From NCBI RefSeq assembly GCF_032598785.1, contig NZ_CP102984.1: a stretch of DNA of 64,000 bases; one strand, 5' to 3'. Below are positions 17,249 through 25,767 of the stretch, in pieces. Under the pieces are notes generated by a model, which was not told the DNA's origin, did not search any database, and saw only the letters and a program-made list of their open reading frames with translations. The position numbers and the translations under genes were made by a program. This DNA comes from Terrisporobacter petrolearius (GTDB lineage: Bacteria; Bacillota; Clostridia; Peptostreptococcales; Peptostreptococcaceae). The stretch's first letter is position 1, and each line of letters starts with the position of its first letter.

Positions 17249-18460
17249 TTATTGTAAATTATTTTGTTGTGTTTCTTGCAAAGCATTTTGTTGCGTTTGT
17301 TCTACATTTTCTTTTTTAGTAATATCTGTTTTAATAATATTTTTTAATGTTAATGTATCTCCTGTCACCTCAAACTTAGACTTGTCCAAGTCTTTAATTA
17401 GAGTTGCAAATATTCTTTTTTGATAAAACTTATTAGTAGTTGGCACAGGATATCCATTTACTATCCTTACTGGAACTACTTCAAAAGTACCCTCACCTTT
17501 TTCATTAATATAGTAGTTTAACACCATACTATCTTTTGTTCTAGTCCAGCCTTGATCAAATACAAAGTTACCCATACTATAGAATATAATTCCGTCCTTA
17601 TATGTTTGTATAGGTTGTAATACGTGAGGATGTGACCCTATAATCACATCTGCTCCAGCATCAATTAATGACTTGGCAATTTTCTCTTGTGCCTCACTCT
17701 GGCCGACACCGTACTCAACACCCCAGTGTAGATTAACCACTACTAAATCAGCTTTTTGAGATGCTTCATACACTAGTTTATTATAACCAGGATACATAGT
17801 TGACAATATACCTGCTTCTGTTCTGCTCGCACTGAAGTCTTTTGGTACTATATCACTTATACCTAAAGTTGCAACTTTTATGCCATTTACTTCTTGAATA
17901 TCGTAAGTAGCAGCATCATCTCTATTCTTTCCAGCACCAACATGTTTTAGTCCTGCAGATTCAACAGCATCGATAGTACTTATTACTCCATCCCTGCCAA
18001 AATCACCTAAGTGATTATTAGCTAAATTAGCCATTGTAAATCCATTAGTCTTTAAAAGATTTGAAACTTTTTTTTCTGCGTATAAATGAATTTCTTTGTC
18101 ACTTTTCTGAAAATCATCTGGATTATCAAGTAAAGCACTTTCTACATTTCCTGAAACATATTGTGAATCTTTCCATAAATATGATACATCTTTAAACACA
18201 CTTTCATAATTATCTAATTCACTTTTAATCTTAACTGATCTTCCCAGCATCATATCTCCAACAAAAGTAAATTGAGCTAACTTATCATCCGAATAATTAA
18301 GCTTGAGTTTTTCATTATCACTATTTGCGTATACAAAAGTTGATCCAAAAACTATACTTGCAAGTAAAAATATTATTACTAATGTTTTTTTGCTTGTAAT
18401 TTTAGGTTGATTTTTAATTTTTATCTGTAATCGCTCTTTAAATGTTAATTTATTTTTCAT
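17249..18460 (-). CDS. pgsA: Poly-gamma-glutamate synthesis protein PgsA/CapA (metallophosphatase fold)
   Basis: 403 residues. One N-terminal membrane segment (about 26-45) is followed by an extracellular CapA domain of calcineurin-like fold. Metal-site motifs are FVGDMMLGRSV, ANLANNHLGDFG, VVNLHWGVEYG, IIGSHPHVLQPI and FYSMGNFVFDQ. The C-terminus is Gln/Asn-rich. CapA/PgsA works with PgsB and PgsC to polymerise or export poly-gamma-glutamate. It follows pgsC by 10 nt. CapA-like proteins also occur alone, but here the full pgsBCA set is present. Confidence 0.92.
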   Translation of the reverse strand: MKNKLTFKERLQIKIKNQPKITSKKTLVIIFLLASIVFGSTFVYANSDNEKLKLNYSDDKLAQFTFVGDMMLGRSVKIKSELDNYESVFKDVSYLWKDSQYVSGNVESALLDNPDDFQKSDKEIHLYAEKKVSNLLKTNGFTMANLANNHLGDFGRDGVISTIDAVESAGLKHVGAGKNRDDAATYDIQEVNGIKVATLGISDIVPKDFSASRTEAGILSTMYPGYNKLVYEASQKADLVVVNLHWGVEYGVGQSEAQEKIAKSLIDAGADVIIGSHPHVLQPIQTYKDGIIFYSMGNFVFDQGWTRTKDSMVLNYYINEKGEGTFEVVPVRIVNGYPVPTTNKFYQKRIFATLIKDLDKSKFEVTGDTLTLKNIIKTDITKKENVEQTQQNALQETQQNNLQ

Positions 18461-18470
18461 AAACTTCTCC

Positions 18471-18920
18471 TTACACTAAATATAAAATTTGCATTAATGC
18501 AAACACAAATCCAGTCATTAAAAGTGTAGATATTACTGTAAGTTTTATTCCTTGTTTTGAGTAAGAGTTTGCCAATAATGCTGGTACTATTACTCCTATC
18601 CCTCTAAATTCAAAAGTAGGGAATGGTGTTAATGGATATGTGAATTCAAATACTAGCTTTAAAACTATTGCTATAATTAATGTAGCTGTAAATTTTCTTT
18701 TTCCATATAGGATTACAAACTTAGGTAATACAAAGTTAACAAGCCAATATGTTATAAAAGAAACTAAAAATATTAATGCTAATGTTATAGGTGAATCAAA
18801 TACTAATGCCAAATAACTGGCTGCTATTAATCCCCCTGGCGTAATTCCCGTCTTTTCAGTGAATAGCAAAGTACTGGCTACTCCTATTATTAATGCCATA
18901 TAAAAATCTGTAATAAACAT
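18471..18920 (-). CDS. pgsC: Poly-gamma-glutamate biosynthesis protein PgsC/CapC
   Basis: 149 residues, strongly hydrophobic, with about four or five membrane segments and the family motif TGITPGGLIAASYLAL near the N-terminus, then YGKRKFTATLIIAIVLK and RGIGVIVPALLANS. PgsC is the membrane partner of PgsB in the synthase. Length matches Bacillus PgsC (149). It lies 17 nt before pgsA and 17 nt after pgsB, so all three are co-transcribed. Confidence 0.95.
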   Translation of the reverse strand: MFITDFYMALIIGVASTLLFTEKTGITPGGLIAASYLALVFDSPITLALIFLVSFITYWLVNFVLPKFVILYGKRKFTATLIIAIVLKLVFEFTYPLTPFPTFEFRGIGVIVPALLANSYSKQGIKLTVISTLLMTGFVFALMQILYLV

Positions 18921-18937
18921 CTGCGTCCTGTCTCCTC

Positions 18938-20212
18938 CTAAAAATTACTACTTCTATATTTCTTTATATACGCTCTTATACTTATATTGTTATTTGCTTC
19001 CTCATGTTCATCTGTATGAATATATATATTACACAATTTTTGTAATAATATCTCAGCTTGTCCATGTATATTTCCGATACCATAAATGACTCTATTATGC
19101 ATCATGCCATGTAATTCATCAATTACTTCATCAACTTCATAATCTGATAAATCTATATATTCTTTTATATTACTTAATCTTCCATCCTCAATTGCATTTT
19201 GTATACATTCTATTCCCTCTCCTATACCTATTAAAGTGGTATTTTTTAAATAAGGGAAACAGTCATCAACAAACTGATTAGTTCTATCTATTCTATCTTC
19301 TCTTCCATTAAAAAGAACTATCGGATTTTCTGTATTCGGTATAGTGTCCTTTATTCTATCCCATATTGCAAGTGTTGATTCAGGCTCATTAGCTGCAAAA
19401 CCATTTACAAAATCACTTACATTATCCCCACATTCTATAGGGTTAATAGTAGCTGCACCTGGATCTGGATGTGCATTTAACATACCTTCAAAGGCTGTTT
19501 CTGCATCTATATCTAATATTTCTGCCACAGCTAATGCTAAAGATATATTATCCTCAAATATTGTATATTTAAACTTTTTAACAAGTCCTTCTGGTATTTT
19601 TGAGTTATCTGCAACAACAAGTTTTGTTTTTCTTTGTTTACAGATTTCTTCAAAATATTTTACATAAGGCCCATTGTCAACTACTAAATATCCATTGTAT
19701 GGTATAGTCGAAGAAAATGCTAAAGCAATTTCGTCTGTTGTTGGTCCCATAACATCTAAGTGGTCTTCCAAAACATTAACTATAACTGTGATATTTGATT
19801 TAAAAATATCATTTTGATACACTGATTGATATTCAGGTCTTACTGCCATACACTCACATACTAAAGCTTCTGCACCAACTTCTCTTGCTTTATTTATAAC
19901 TTGAATTTGTTCTTTAATATTCGCGCCTAAAAGATTACGCTTAATAACGTCTTCATCTTTTTTGTTCCAATATATCATTCTCGGAGAAGTTCCTGTAGTT
20001 TTACCCACAACTTTATAATCTGCGTTACACAAAACACCTGTTATTAATCTAGTCGCAGTTGACTTCCCACGTATACCATTTACATTAATTCTAAGGGGTA
20101 TTTCCTTTAAATTTTCTTCATTCTTTTTCTTTTCCTTAATTCCTAAGTAAAGTAATATTGCCATATAAGCTACAATCACCAACAATTGTACTAATGTTAT
20201 CTTATCAAACAT
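18938..20212 (-). CDS. pgsB: Poly-gamma-glutamate synthase PgsB/CapB
   Basis: About 424 residues from the ATG at 20210-20212, which has GGAGGAG 3 nt upstream; an ATG four codons earlier directly precedes that ribosome-binding site. An N-terminal membrane helix is followed by a Mur-ligase-like ATP-dependent amide ligase domain with P-loop GIRGKSTATRLI and motifs CECMAVRPEYQ, NVLEDHLDVMGPT and LFNGREDRIDR. It activates glutamate and extends the gamma-linked chain. First gene of pgsBCA-ggt. No CapE/PgsE-like small ORF is visible in the gaps. Confidence 0.95.
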   Translation of the reverse strand: MFDKITLVQLLVIVAYMAILLYLGIKEKKKNEENLKEIPLRINVNGIRGKSTATRLITGVLCNADYKVVGKTTGTSPRMIYWNKKDEDVIKRNLLGANIKEQIQVINKAREVGAEALVCECMAVRPEYQSVYQNDIFKSNITVIVNVLEDHLDVMGPTTDEIALAFSSTIPYNGYLVVDNGPYVKYFEEICKQRKTKLVVADNSKIPEGLVKKFKYTIFEDNISLALAVAEILDIDAETAFEGMLNAHPDPGAATINPIECGDNVSDFVNGFAANEPESTLAIWDRIKDTIPNTENPIVLFNGREDRIDRTNQFVDDCFPYLKNTTLIGIGEGIECIQNAIEDGRLSNIKEYIDLSDYEVDEVIDELHGMMHNRVIYGIGNIHGQAEILLQKLCNIYIHTDEHEEANNNISIRAYIKKYRSSNF

Positions 20213-20584
20213 ACTCTCCTCCATAACTACTGTAACTTTGATTTTTTATCATATTTTTGAAATATCTTTATTAGCCTCATAAAAACAACTCAGTAGTTCC
20301 ATTATTCTCTTCTAAGTTCCTAAACAGCTTAACATTGCCCAGTCTTCATATTACTATGGTGCACTCTAGCAAATAAATTTAACATTTTTAAATTTTATAT
20401 TATTTATTTTTATAAAAGCAGGAAAAATACCTTCCTTGTCTTTTATATTCAGCGACTCATCTCCTCTTCTCTTTTTTAAATAATAAAATTATAATATTTT
20501 ATTATTTAGTCATCTAGTAAGGTTTTTAACCTACAATTTAACGAATCTTCATTTTCAAATATACATCTATTATCTATCACCACT
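20213..20584 (-). promoter_or_regulatory. Long 5' leader of pgsB, possible structured or attenuating RNA
   Basis: About 370 nt between a candidate promoter and pgsB. Two parts stand out from AT-rich surroundings. The first (about 20414-20465) can form ATAAAAG...CTTTTAT enclosing GGAA...TTCC. The second (about 20265-20375) is richer in G and C; within it AACTTAG and CTGAGTT can pair just before GTTTTT, resembling a weak terminator. I could not match it to a known riboswitch or T-box consensus, and no convincing ORF is present. Function unknown. Confidence 0.4.
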
Positions 20585-20614
20585 ATATTACTATATATGA
20601 TTCTTTTAGGTCAA
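20585..20614 (-). promoter_or_regulatory. Candidate promoter of the pgsBCA-ggt operon
   Basis: On the minus strand TTGACC (20609-20614) is followed after 18 nt by TAATAT (20585-20590). It would give a leader of about 370 nt. The remaining 20615-20961 stretch toward lepA is AT-rich and shows nothing recognisable. Confidence 0.5.
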
Positions 20615-20961
20615 TAGAACATTTTTTCCACAATATATTACAATATATTACAATAAAAGCCAAAAAAAATTAAGATGTATTTAAAAAAATTTTGCTAAAA
20701 TTATTAGTATGTCATGAAAATTTTCATTTTTAATACTATATTTAAAGCAATAAAATCAATAATTTATTATATAATGTTTACTATCAAGTACCCATTATAT
20801 AATAAATTACTTCATAACACAAAGAATATCTTCAATATGTTATAATTTTCTTAAATTACAACTTACTCTCAATAAATTATATCTCTTATATTAAAAATAG
20901 TAATACTTTATAACTCTAATTCAACCGTTATAATGTTACTTTATTGTTAAATAATTTTCTA

Positions 20962-22764
20962 TTATTCATCTAACTTAAGAACTGACATAAATGCTTTTTG
21001 TGGCACTTCTACACTACCAATTTGTCTCATACGCTTCTTACCTTCTTTTTGTTTTTCAAGAAGTTTCTTCTTACGAGATATATCTCCACCGTAACATTTA
21101 GCAAGAACATCTTTTCTAAGAGCACTTATTGTTTCTCTAGCTACTATTTTATTTCCAACAGCTGCTTGTATAGGAACAGCAAATTGATGTCTTGGTATTT
21201 CATTTTTAAGTTTTTCACACATCGCCTTGCCCCTAGAGTATGCTTTACTTTCGTGAACGATAAAGCTAAGTGCATCAACTTGTTCTTTATTTATTAATAT
21301 ATCTAACTTAACAAGTTGAGAAGGAACATATCCCTTCATTTCATAATCTAAAGATCCATAACCTCTAGTTCTAGATTTTAGTGCATCAAAGAAATCATAT
21401 ACAACTTCATTTAGAGGTAAATCATAATGAAGCATAACTCTTTTCTCATCTATATATTCCATGTGTAACATTGTTCCACGTCTTTCTTGACATAGCTCCA
21501 TAACTATTCCAACAAAATCTTTTGGTGCTATGATATCAGCTTTTACTATTGGCTCTTCTATCATCCTTATTTCTGAAACCTCTGGCAAGTTTGCAGGGTT
21601 CTGGACCATAACAACTTCTCCATCATTTTTAGTGACTCTATATATAACTGAAGGAGCTGTTGTAACTAAATTCAGATTAAATTCTCTTTCTAATCTCTCT
21701 TGTATTATTTCAAGATGTAATAATCCTAAGAATCCACATCTAAAACCAAATCCTAAAGCCGCAGAAGTTTCTGCCTCAAACTCAAGAGCTGCATCATTAA
21801 CTTGTAACTTTTCTAAGCAATCTCTTACGTTTTCATATTTTTCCCCTTCACCTGGATAAATACCACAATAAACCATTGGAGTTGCTTTTTTATATCCTTC
21901 TAAAGCTTCTTGTGTTTTATTATTAGCATCAGTAATAGTGTCCCCTACATGACAACTTCTTATATCCTTTATACTTGCTGCTATATATCCAACATCACCA
22001 GCAGATAAACTGTCTAGTTCCGTTGCACCTGGAGCCATAACTCCAACTTCTGTTACTTCGAATTTCTTCTTAGTATTCATCATTTCTATAGTCATACCTT
22101 TTTTGACTTCACCTTCAAATACTCTAACATAGGCTACAACACCCTTATAAGCATCATAGTATGAATCAAATATTAAAGCTTTTAATGGTTTATTTATATC
22201 TCCAGTAGGAGCTGGTACGTTTGCAACTATATCCTCTAATACATCTTGTATATTTAAACCACTTTTTGCTGATATTAATGGTGCCTCACTTGCATCAAGA
22301 CCTATTATATCTTCAATTTCTTCTTTAACCTCATCTGGTCTAGCACTTGGTAGATCTATTTTATTTATTACTGGTAATATTTCTAAATCTTGATCTAGAG
22401 CTAAATATACATTAGCTAAAGTTTGCGCTTCCACACCTTGTGCTGCATCAACTACAAGTAATGCCCCCTCGCATGCTACTAAACTTCTTGATACTTCATA
22501 GTTAAAGTCCACGTGACCTGGAGTATCTATAAGATTTAAATAATATTCATTTCCATCCTTAGCCTTATATATTAACCTTACATTTTGTAGTTTGATAGTG
22601 ATTCCTCTTTCTCTTTCTAAGTCCATGTTATCCAATAACTGACTTTTCATTTCTCTATCACTTACTAAACCTGTATACTGTATTAATCTATCAGCTAAGG
22701 TAGACTTACCATGATCTATATGAGCAATTATACTGAAATTTCTAGTTCTATTTTGTTTGTCCAC
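20962..22764 (-). CDS. lepA: Elongation factor 4 (LepA)
   Basis: 600 residues, standard length. The G domain has AHIDHGKSTLADRL, DTPGHVDF and NKIDLP; then come domain II, the EF-G-like domains III and V, and the LepA-specific C-terminal domain ending near KRMRQIGSVEVPQKAF. LepA is a ribosome-bound GTPase affecting translation and 30S biogenesis. The start is GTG (22762-22764) with AAGGAGG 7 nt upstream. A terminator separates it from the upstream small membrane protein, but it keeps the usual spoIIP-lepA-hemW-hrcA neighbourhood apart from the inserted pgs operon. Confidence 0.97.
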   Translation of the reverse strand: MDKQNRTRNFSIIAHIDHGKSTLADRLIQYTGLVSDREMKSQLLDNMDLERERGITIKLQNVRLIYKAKDGNEYYLNLIDTPGHVDFNYEVSRSLVACEGALLVVDAAQGVEAQTLANVYLALDQDLEILPVINKIDLPSARPDEVKEEIEDIIGLDASEAPLISAKSGLNIQDVLEDIVANVPAPTGDINKPLKALIFDSYYDAYKGVVAYVRVFEGEVKKGMTIEMMNTKKKFEVTEVGVMAPGATELDSLSAGDVGYIAASIKDIRSCHVGDTITDANNKTQEALEGYKKATPMVYCGIYPGEGEKYENVRDCLEKLQVNDAALEFEAETSAALGFGFRCGFLGLLHLEIIQERLEREFNLNLVTTAPSVIYRVTKNDGEVVMVQNPANLPEVSEIRMIEEPIVKADIIAPKDFVGIVMELCQERRGTMLHMEYIDEKRVMLHYDLPLNEVVYDFFDALKSRTRGYGSLDYEMKGYVPSQLVKLDILINKEQVDALSFIVHESKAYSRGKAMCEKLKNEIPRHQFAVPIQAAVGNKIVARETISALRKDVLAKCYGGDISRKKKLLEKQKEGKKRMRQIGSVEVPQKAFMSVLKLDE

Positions 22765-22846
22765 CGTTATTCCTCCTTAATAAGTTCTTATCATAGATTT
22801 TATTTTATAATATATCTGCTTTTATGTAAATAAGTAGTATATAACA

Positions 22847-22881
22847 AAAAAATAAGACTTGTTTTTTAAGTCTTATTTTTT
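22847..22881 (-). terminator. Terminator upstream of lepA
   Basis: Perfect stem AATAAGACTT/AAGTCTTATT (22851-22877) with a 7-nt T-rich loop. On the minus strand it is followed by a T tract. It ends the gpr-spoIIP-small-protein unit. Confidence 0.8.
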
Positions 22882-22947
22882 CTATTATTTTGGTTCATTT
22901 TTGAAATTTGTATTCTTTAATATTATATATAGATTAAATATTATAGT

Positions 22948-23142
22948 CTAAAATATATTCATTATATACTTTATAATATTATTTTTACTATCATTATCTA
23001 ATACTTCATTAATTCTATAATCTACCAGTAATATGCTCGCCGTAGTAATTGCTAGCATCATAAGCATAAATACAACTCTACAAATTGTTTTATATTTTTT
23101 TTTAGAACATTTTTCTTTTTTAGATTTTTCTAAACGACTCAT
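22948..23142 (-). CDS. Small single-pass membrane protein, unknown function
   Basis: 64 residues. A very basic N-terminus (about 20 residues with 9 Lys/Arg) precedes one membrane helix at about 25-42 (VFMLMMLAITTASILLV), then a short polar outer part. I recognise no family. It begins 14 nt after spoIIP and ends before a terminator, so it is probably the third gene of gpr-spoIIP-X and may be expressed in sporulation. The in-out topology with a basic start is typical of small bitopic proteins. It could be real but unconserved. Confidence 0.65.
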   Translation of the reverse strand: MSRLEKSKKEKCSKKKYKTICRVVFMLMMLAITTASILLVDYRINEVLDNDSKNNIIKYIMNIF

Positions 23143-23156
23143 AATTTATACACCGA

Positions 23157-24128
23157 TTATTTCATATTGGAATAATACTCATCAAGTATTTCTGCCAAAT
23201 ATTTACATGTAGCTTGAGCTTCTTTTGTACTTGTTGCATTATTACCTATTTCTATTAATAATCCATTGTCTGCCATATATTGATTAAATCTACCGTATTG
23301 TTTTGTAACTACTGGACAAACTAATCCTGGATATTTATTTTCAGCCAAAGCAGTAATCTCTTCTGCTTGTCTCTTTAATTCTCCCACATTTTGATTTCTT
23401 TGACCAACTACTAAGAAAAACTTCGCAACAGTTTCTCCATTTATTTTAGTTGTATACTTATCATGTACTGCTTTTTTAGCCTGTGCAGTACTTACACTTT
23501 GCCCGTCCCTATGTAAATCTATACTTACCTTTATAGAATTATACTTAGATAATATAGACTTCATTGTCTTGGCACTAGTTGCATAAGCATCATTATAAGA
23601 TAAATCATTATATCTAGTAGTATGAACTACACCCCATCCCTTTTCTGATAACGATGTAGATAAAATACTTCCTACAGACATAACCGAATGTTCTATATCT
23701 GTTGAGTGATAGTTATTCTTTGGCGAATCAGAATAAGTTTCACTACTATGAGTATGATAGATAAGCATTTGTGGCTTGTCCTTTGTTACTCTTATATCAT
23801 TAGTGTAACTTGAATCAATAATATTACTAGTTTCTTTCGCTTCTTTTTCCTCTTTTGATTCTGGCTTGTTTTCCTCGCCAACATAAACATTAACATATTC
23901 TTTGTCATTTTTACTATTTGTATTACTTTTTATATTATCTGTAGATTTCGAGTTCTCATCAGAATCTTTATTATCCTTATCTTCTTTGTCTATCACTTTT
24001 ACTTCAGGATAAGATGACTTCACCAAATATTTTAATATATCTTCTTTATCTAATGCTTGAGAAATAGTAGGCAAAATACAAACTATTAAAAATCCAATTT
24101 TTATAGCTTTTATTTTATTTTTAATCAT
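23157..24128 (-). CDS. spoIIP: Stage II sporulation protein P
   Basis: 323 residues. An N-terminal signal anchor (about 8-25) is followed by a low-complexity Asp/Ser/Asn/Lys linker (about 45-100) and the SpoIIP amidase/endopeptidase domain. Zinc and catalytic motifs are LIYHTHSSETY, SIDLHRDG and LIEIGNNATS. SpoIIP degrades septal peptidoglycan with SpoIID during engulfment. It lies 15 nt after gpr, the usual arrangement in endospore formers. Confidence 0.95.
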   Translation of the reverse strand: MIKNKIKAIKIGFLIVCILPTISQALDKEDILKYLVKSSYPEVKVIDKEDKDNKDSDENSKSTDNIKSNTNSKNDKEYVNVYVGEENKPESKEEKEAKETSNIIDSSYTNDIRVTKDKPQMLIYHTHSSETYSDSPKNNYHSTDIEHSVMSVGSILSTSLSEKGWGVVHTTRYNDLSYNDAYATSAKTMKSILSKYNSIKVSIDLHRDGQSVSTAQAKKAVHDKYTTKINGETVAKFFLVVGQRNQNVGELKRQAEEITALAENKYPGLVCPVVTKQYGRFNQYMADNGLLIEIGNNATSTKEAQATCKYLAEILDEYYSNMK

Positions 24129-24143
24129 TAAAATTCCTCCTTA

Positions 24144-25097
24144 TTACGAGGTTCTTCCTGGATGAAGAGACCTATTTAATCCTTCACTAATTATTATTGA
24201 TAGATTTTCTATAGTTTCATCTATATCCTTAGGAGTAACAATTAAGTTTTTGTCATAAGGATCTAGAGAGTCTTTAATTAGTTGATACTTTTCTTCTTCC
24301 TGTAGTTTTTGAAGCATTTTATAAAATACTTCCCCTTCATCAGATTGTTCCATTAAATTATTAACTGCCATGTCTAGTACATCACTAGTTAAAGTAGCCG
24401 CATCAACTACCGTTGGTACACCTATAGCTACAACATCTACTCCCAAGTATTCTTTATTCAGAGCCTTTCTTTTGTTACCTACTCCTCCACCTGGAGATAT
24501 ACCTGCTGTAGATATTTGTATTGTAGAATTTACTCTGTCCATTTTTCTTGAGGCAAGCGCATCTATGGCAACTACTCTATCTGGTTTAATAATATCTACT
24601 ATTGCTTTAACAGTTTCGCTAGTTTCTATTCCAGTTATGCCCATAACTCCTGGACTCAGTGCAGCAACTTCTGCAAAATCGTCATCATAATCCTTATTGT
24701 AGTTTTTAAATATATGACGTGTTACAAGAGTTTTCGATACTGATTTTGGTCCTAATGCATCAGATGTTATATTCCAGTTGCCAAGTCCAATTACTAAAGT
24801 TTTCTTGTGTTCCTCTGAACCAAAAATATCTCTAAGTTCCTTAGCTAAATAATTTATTATTTGTTCTCTTGATTCATCGTCATCATATTTCATCAATTTA
24901 CTTTCTAATGTTACGTACGTTCCAATTCCTTTATTCATTATTTGAGAACCTTGCTCATTCAATACTTCTACTTTTGTAACTACACAGTCATCAAGTTGTT
25001 TGTTTGTTGTTTTAACTCCTGGTATTTCACTACTATTACTGCTTTCTTCTATTATTTCTCTTGCTTCTAGAGCTAGGTCGGTTCTAATTTTTATCAT
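24144..25097 (-). CDS. gpr: Germination protease GPR
   Basis: 317 residues of aspartic peptidase family A25. The N-terminus IRTDLALEAREIIEE is typical of the propeptide and mature junction region, followed by VIGLGNWNITSDALGPK and SPGVMGITGIETSE. GPR is made as a zymogen in the forespore and degrades small acid-soluble spore proteins at germination. It is divergent from rpsT and leads the gpr-spoIIP unit. Confidence 0.96.
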   Translation of the reverse strand: MIKIRTDLALEAREIIEESSNSSEIPGVKTTNKQLDDCVVTKVEVLNEQGSQIMNKGIGTYVTLESKLMKYDDDESREQIINYLAKELRDIFGSEEHKKTLVIGLGNWNITSDALGPKSVSKTLVTRHIFKNYNKDYDDDFAEVAALSPGVMGITGIETSETVKAIVDIIKPDRVVAIDALASRKMDRVNSTIQISTAGISPGGGVGNKRKALNKEYLGVDVVAIGVPTVVDAATLTSDVLDMAVNNLMEQSDEGEVFYKMLQKLQEEEKYQLIKDSLDPYDKNLIVTPKDIDETIENLSIIISEGLNRSLHPGRTS

Positions 25098-25136
25098 AGT
25101 TTCCTCCAGTATTCAATAAAATGATATTATTGATTA

Positions 25137-25165
25137 TTGACAGGTGCTAACATTTTAAACATTAT
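25137..25165 (+). promoter_or_regulatory. Possible distal promoter for rpsT
   Basis: TTGACA (25137-25142), 17 nt, then CATTAT (25160-25165). The -35 box is perfect and the -10 matches four of six. It would produce a leader of about 200 nt before rpsT. Confidence 0.4.
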
Positions 25166-25292
25166 TTATCATTTTTTATTACTTTTATGAATAAATAAAT
25201 CTATTATTGTGAAATATTTTTATATGTGATAAAGTAAGTCATGCACGAAAAAAACAGTTAACAAATTATATTTAACTAATAAATATTAACTC

Positions 25293-25321
25293 TTGATTTT
25301 TATATTTATTTCTGTTAAAAT
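25293..25321 (+). promoter_or_regulatory. Candidate proximal promoter for rpsT
   Basis: TTGATT (25293-25298), 17 nt, TAAAAT (25316-25321), about 50 nt before the rpsT start. Spacing is ideal; boxes are moderate. Confidence 0.5.
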
Positions 25322-25370
25322 CTAATATGTTGACGATGAGAATAATTATATTTACGAGGAGGTGTTTTTC

Positions 25371-25637
25371 GTGGCAAACATAAAATCAGCTAAAAAGAGA
25401 ATAAAAGTTATCGATAAGAAAACTGCTTTAAACAAAGCTAGAAAATCTCAGTTAAAAACTGCTATAAGAAGATTCGATGAAGCTGTTACTGCAGGTAACG
25501 TTGAAGAAGCTACAGCTAGATTCCAATACGCTCAAAAGAGAATATATCAAGTAGCATCAAAAGGAACTATACACAAAAACGCTGCAGCTAGAAAAGTTGC
25601 TAAATTAGCTCAAAAATTAAACGCAATGAACGCATAG
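25371..25637 (+). CDS. rpsT: 30S ribosomal protein S20
   Basis: 88 residues from the GTG at 25371 (VANIKSAKKRIKVIDKKTAL), preceded by GAGGAGGTG. An upstream in-frame GTG lies inside that ribosome-binding site and is not the start. Basic and helical, typical bS20. It is the only plus-strand gene in its neighbourhood, divergent from gpr and convergent with holA, and ends in its own terminator. Confidence 0.97.
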   Translation: MANIKSAKKRIKVIDKKTALNKARKSQLKTAIRRFDEAVTAGNVEEATARFQYAQKRIYQVASKGTIHKNAAARKVAKLAQKLNAMNA

Positions 25638-25661
25638 TAACAGTTTAATTTTTATAAATTT

Positions 25662-25692
25662 AAACCCTTGATTTTATATCAAGGGTTTTTTA
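25662..25692 (+). terminator. Terminator after rpsT
   Basis: AAACCCTTGAT/ATCAAGGGTTT stem (11 bp) with a short loop and a following T run, 24 nt after the rpsT stop. Confidence 0.88.
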
Positions 25693-25735
25693 TTGCTTTA
25701 ATTTAATATTATCTTACTACCCCATCCCCACAAAT

Positions 25736-25767
25736 AAAAAAGTCTTAGCATTTTAACTAAGACTTTT
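25736..25767 (-). terminator. Terminator after holA
   Basis: AAGTCTTAG/CTAAGACTT stem (25740-25764) flanked by A and T runs. On the minus strand it overlaps the holA stop codon region. Confidence 0.82.

Noticed and set aside
19344..19667. 107-residue plus-strand ORF within pgsB
   Set aside because: Antisense shadow with no start signals; the minus-strand PgsB frame is clearly the real one.
20365..20470. Short open frame in the pgsB leader reading DESLNIKDKEGIFPAF on the minus strand
   Set aside because: About 30 codons with no start codon or ribosome-binding site and a stop soon after; it may be a relic or chance. I kept the region only as a possible structured leader.
20213..20614. T-box or known riboswitch before pgsB
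   Set aside because: No GGTGGNACCGCG T-box sequence and no match to the c-di-GMP, c-di-AMP, lysine, SAM or glycine consensus cores that I can recall.
21530..21859. 109-residue plus-strand ORF within lepA
   Set aside because: Antisense shadow of the strongly conserved LepA coding sequence.
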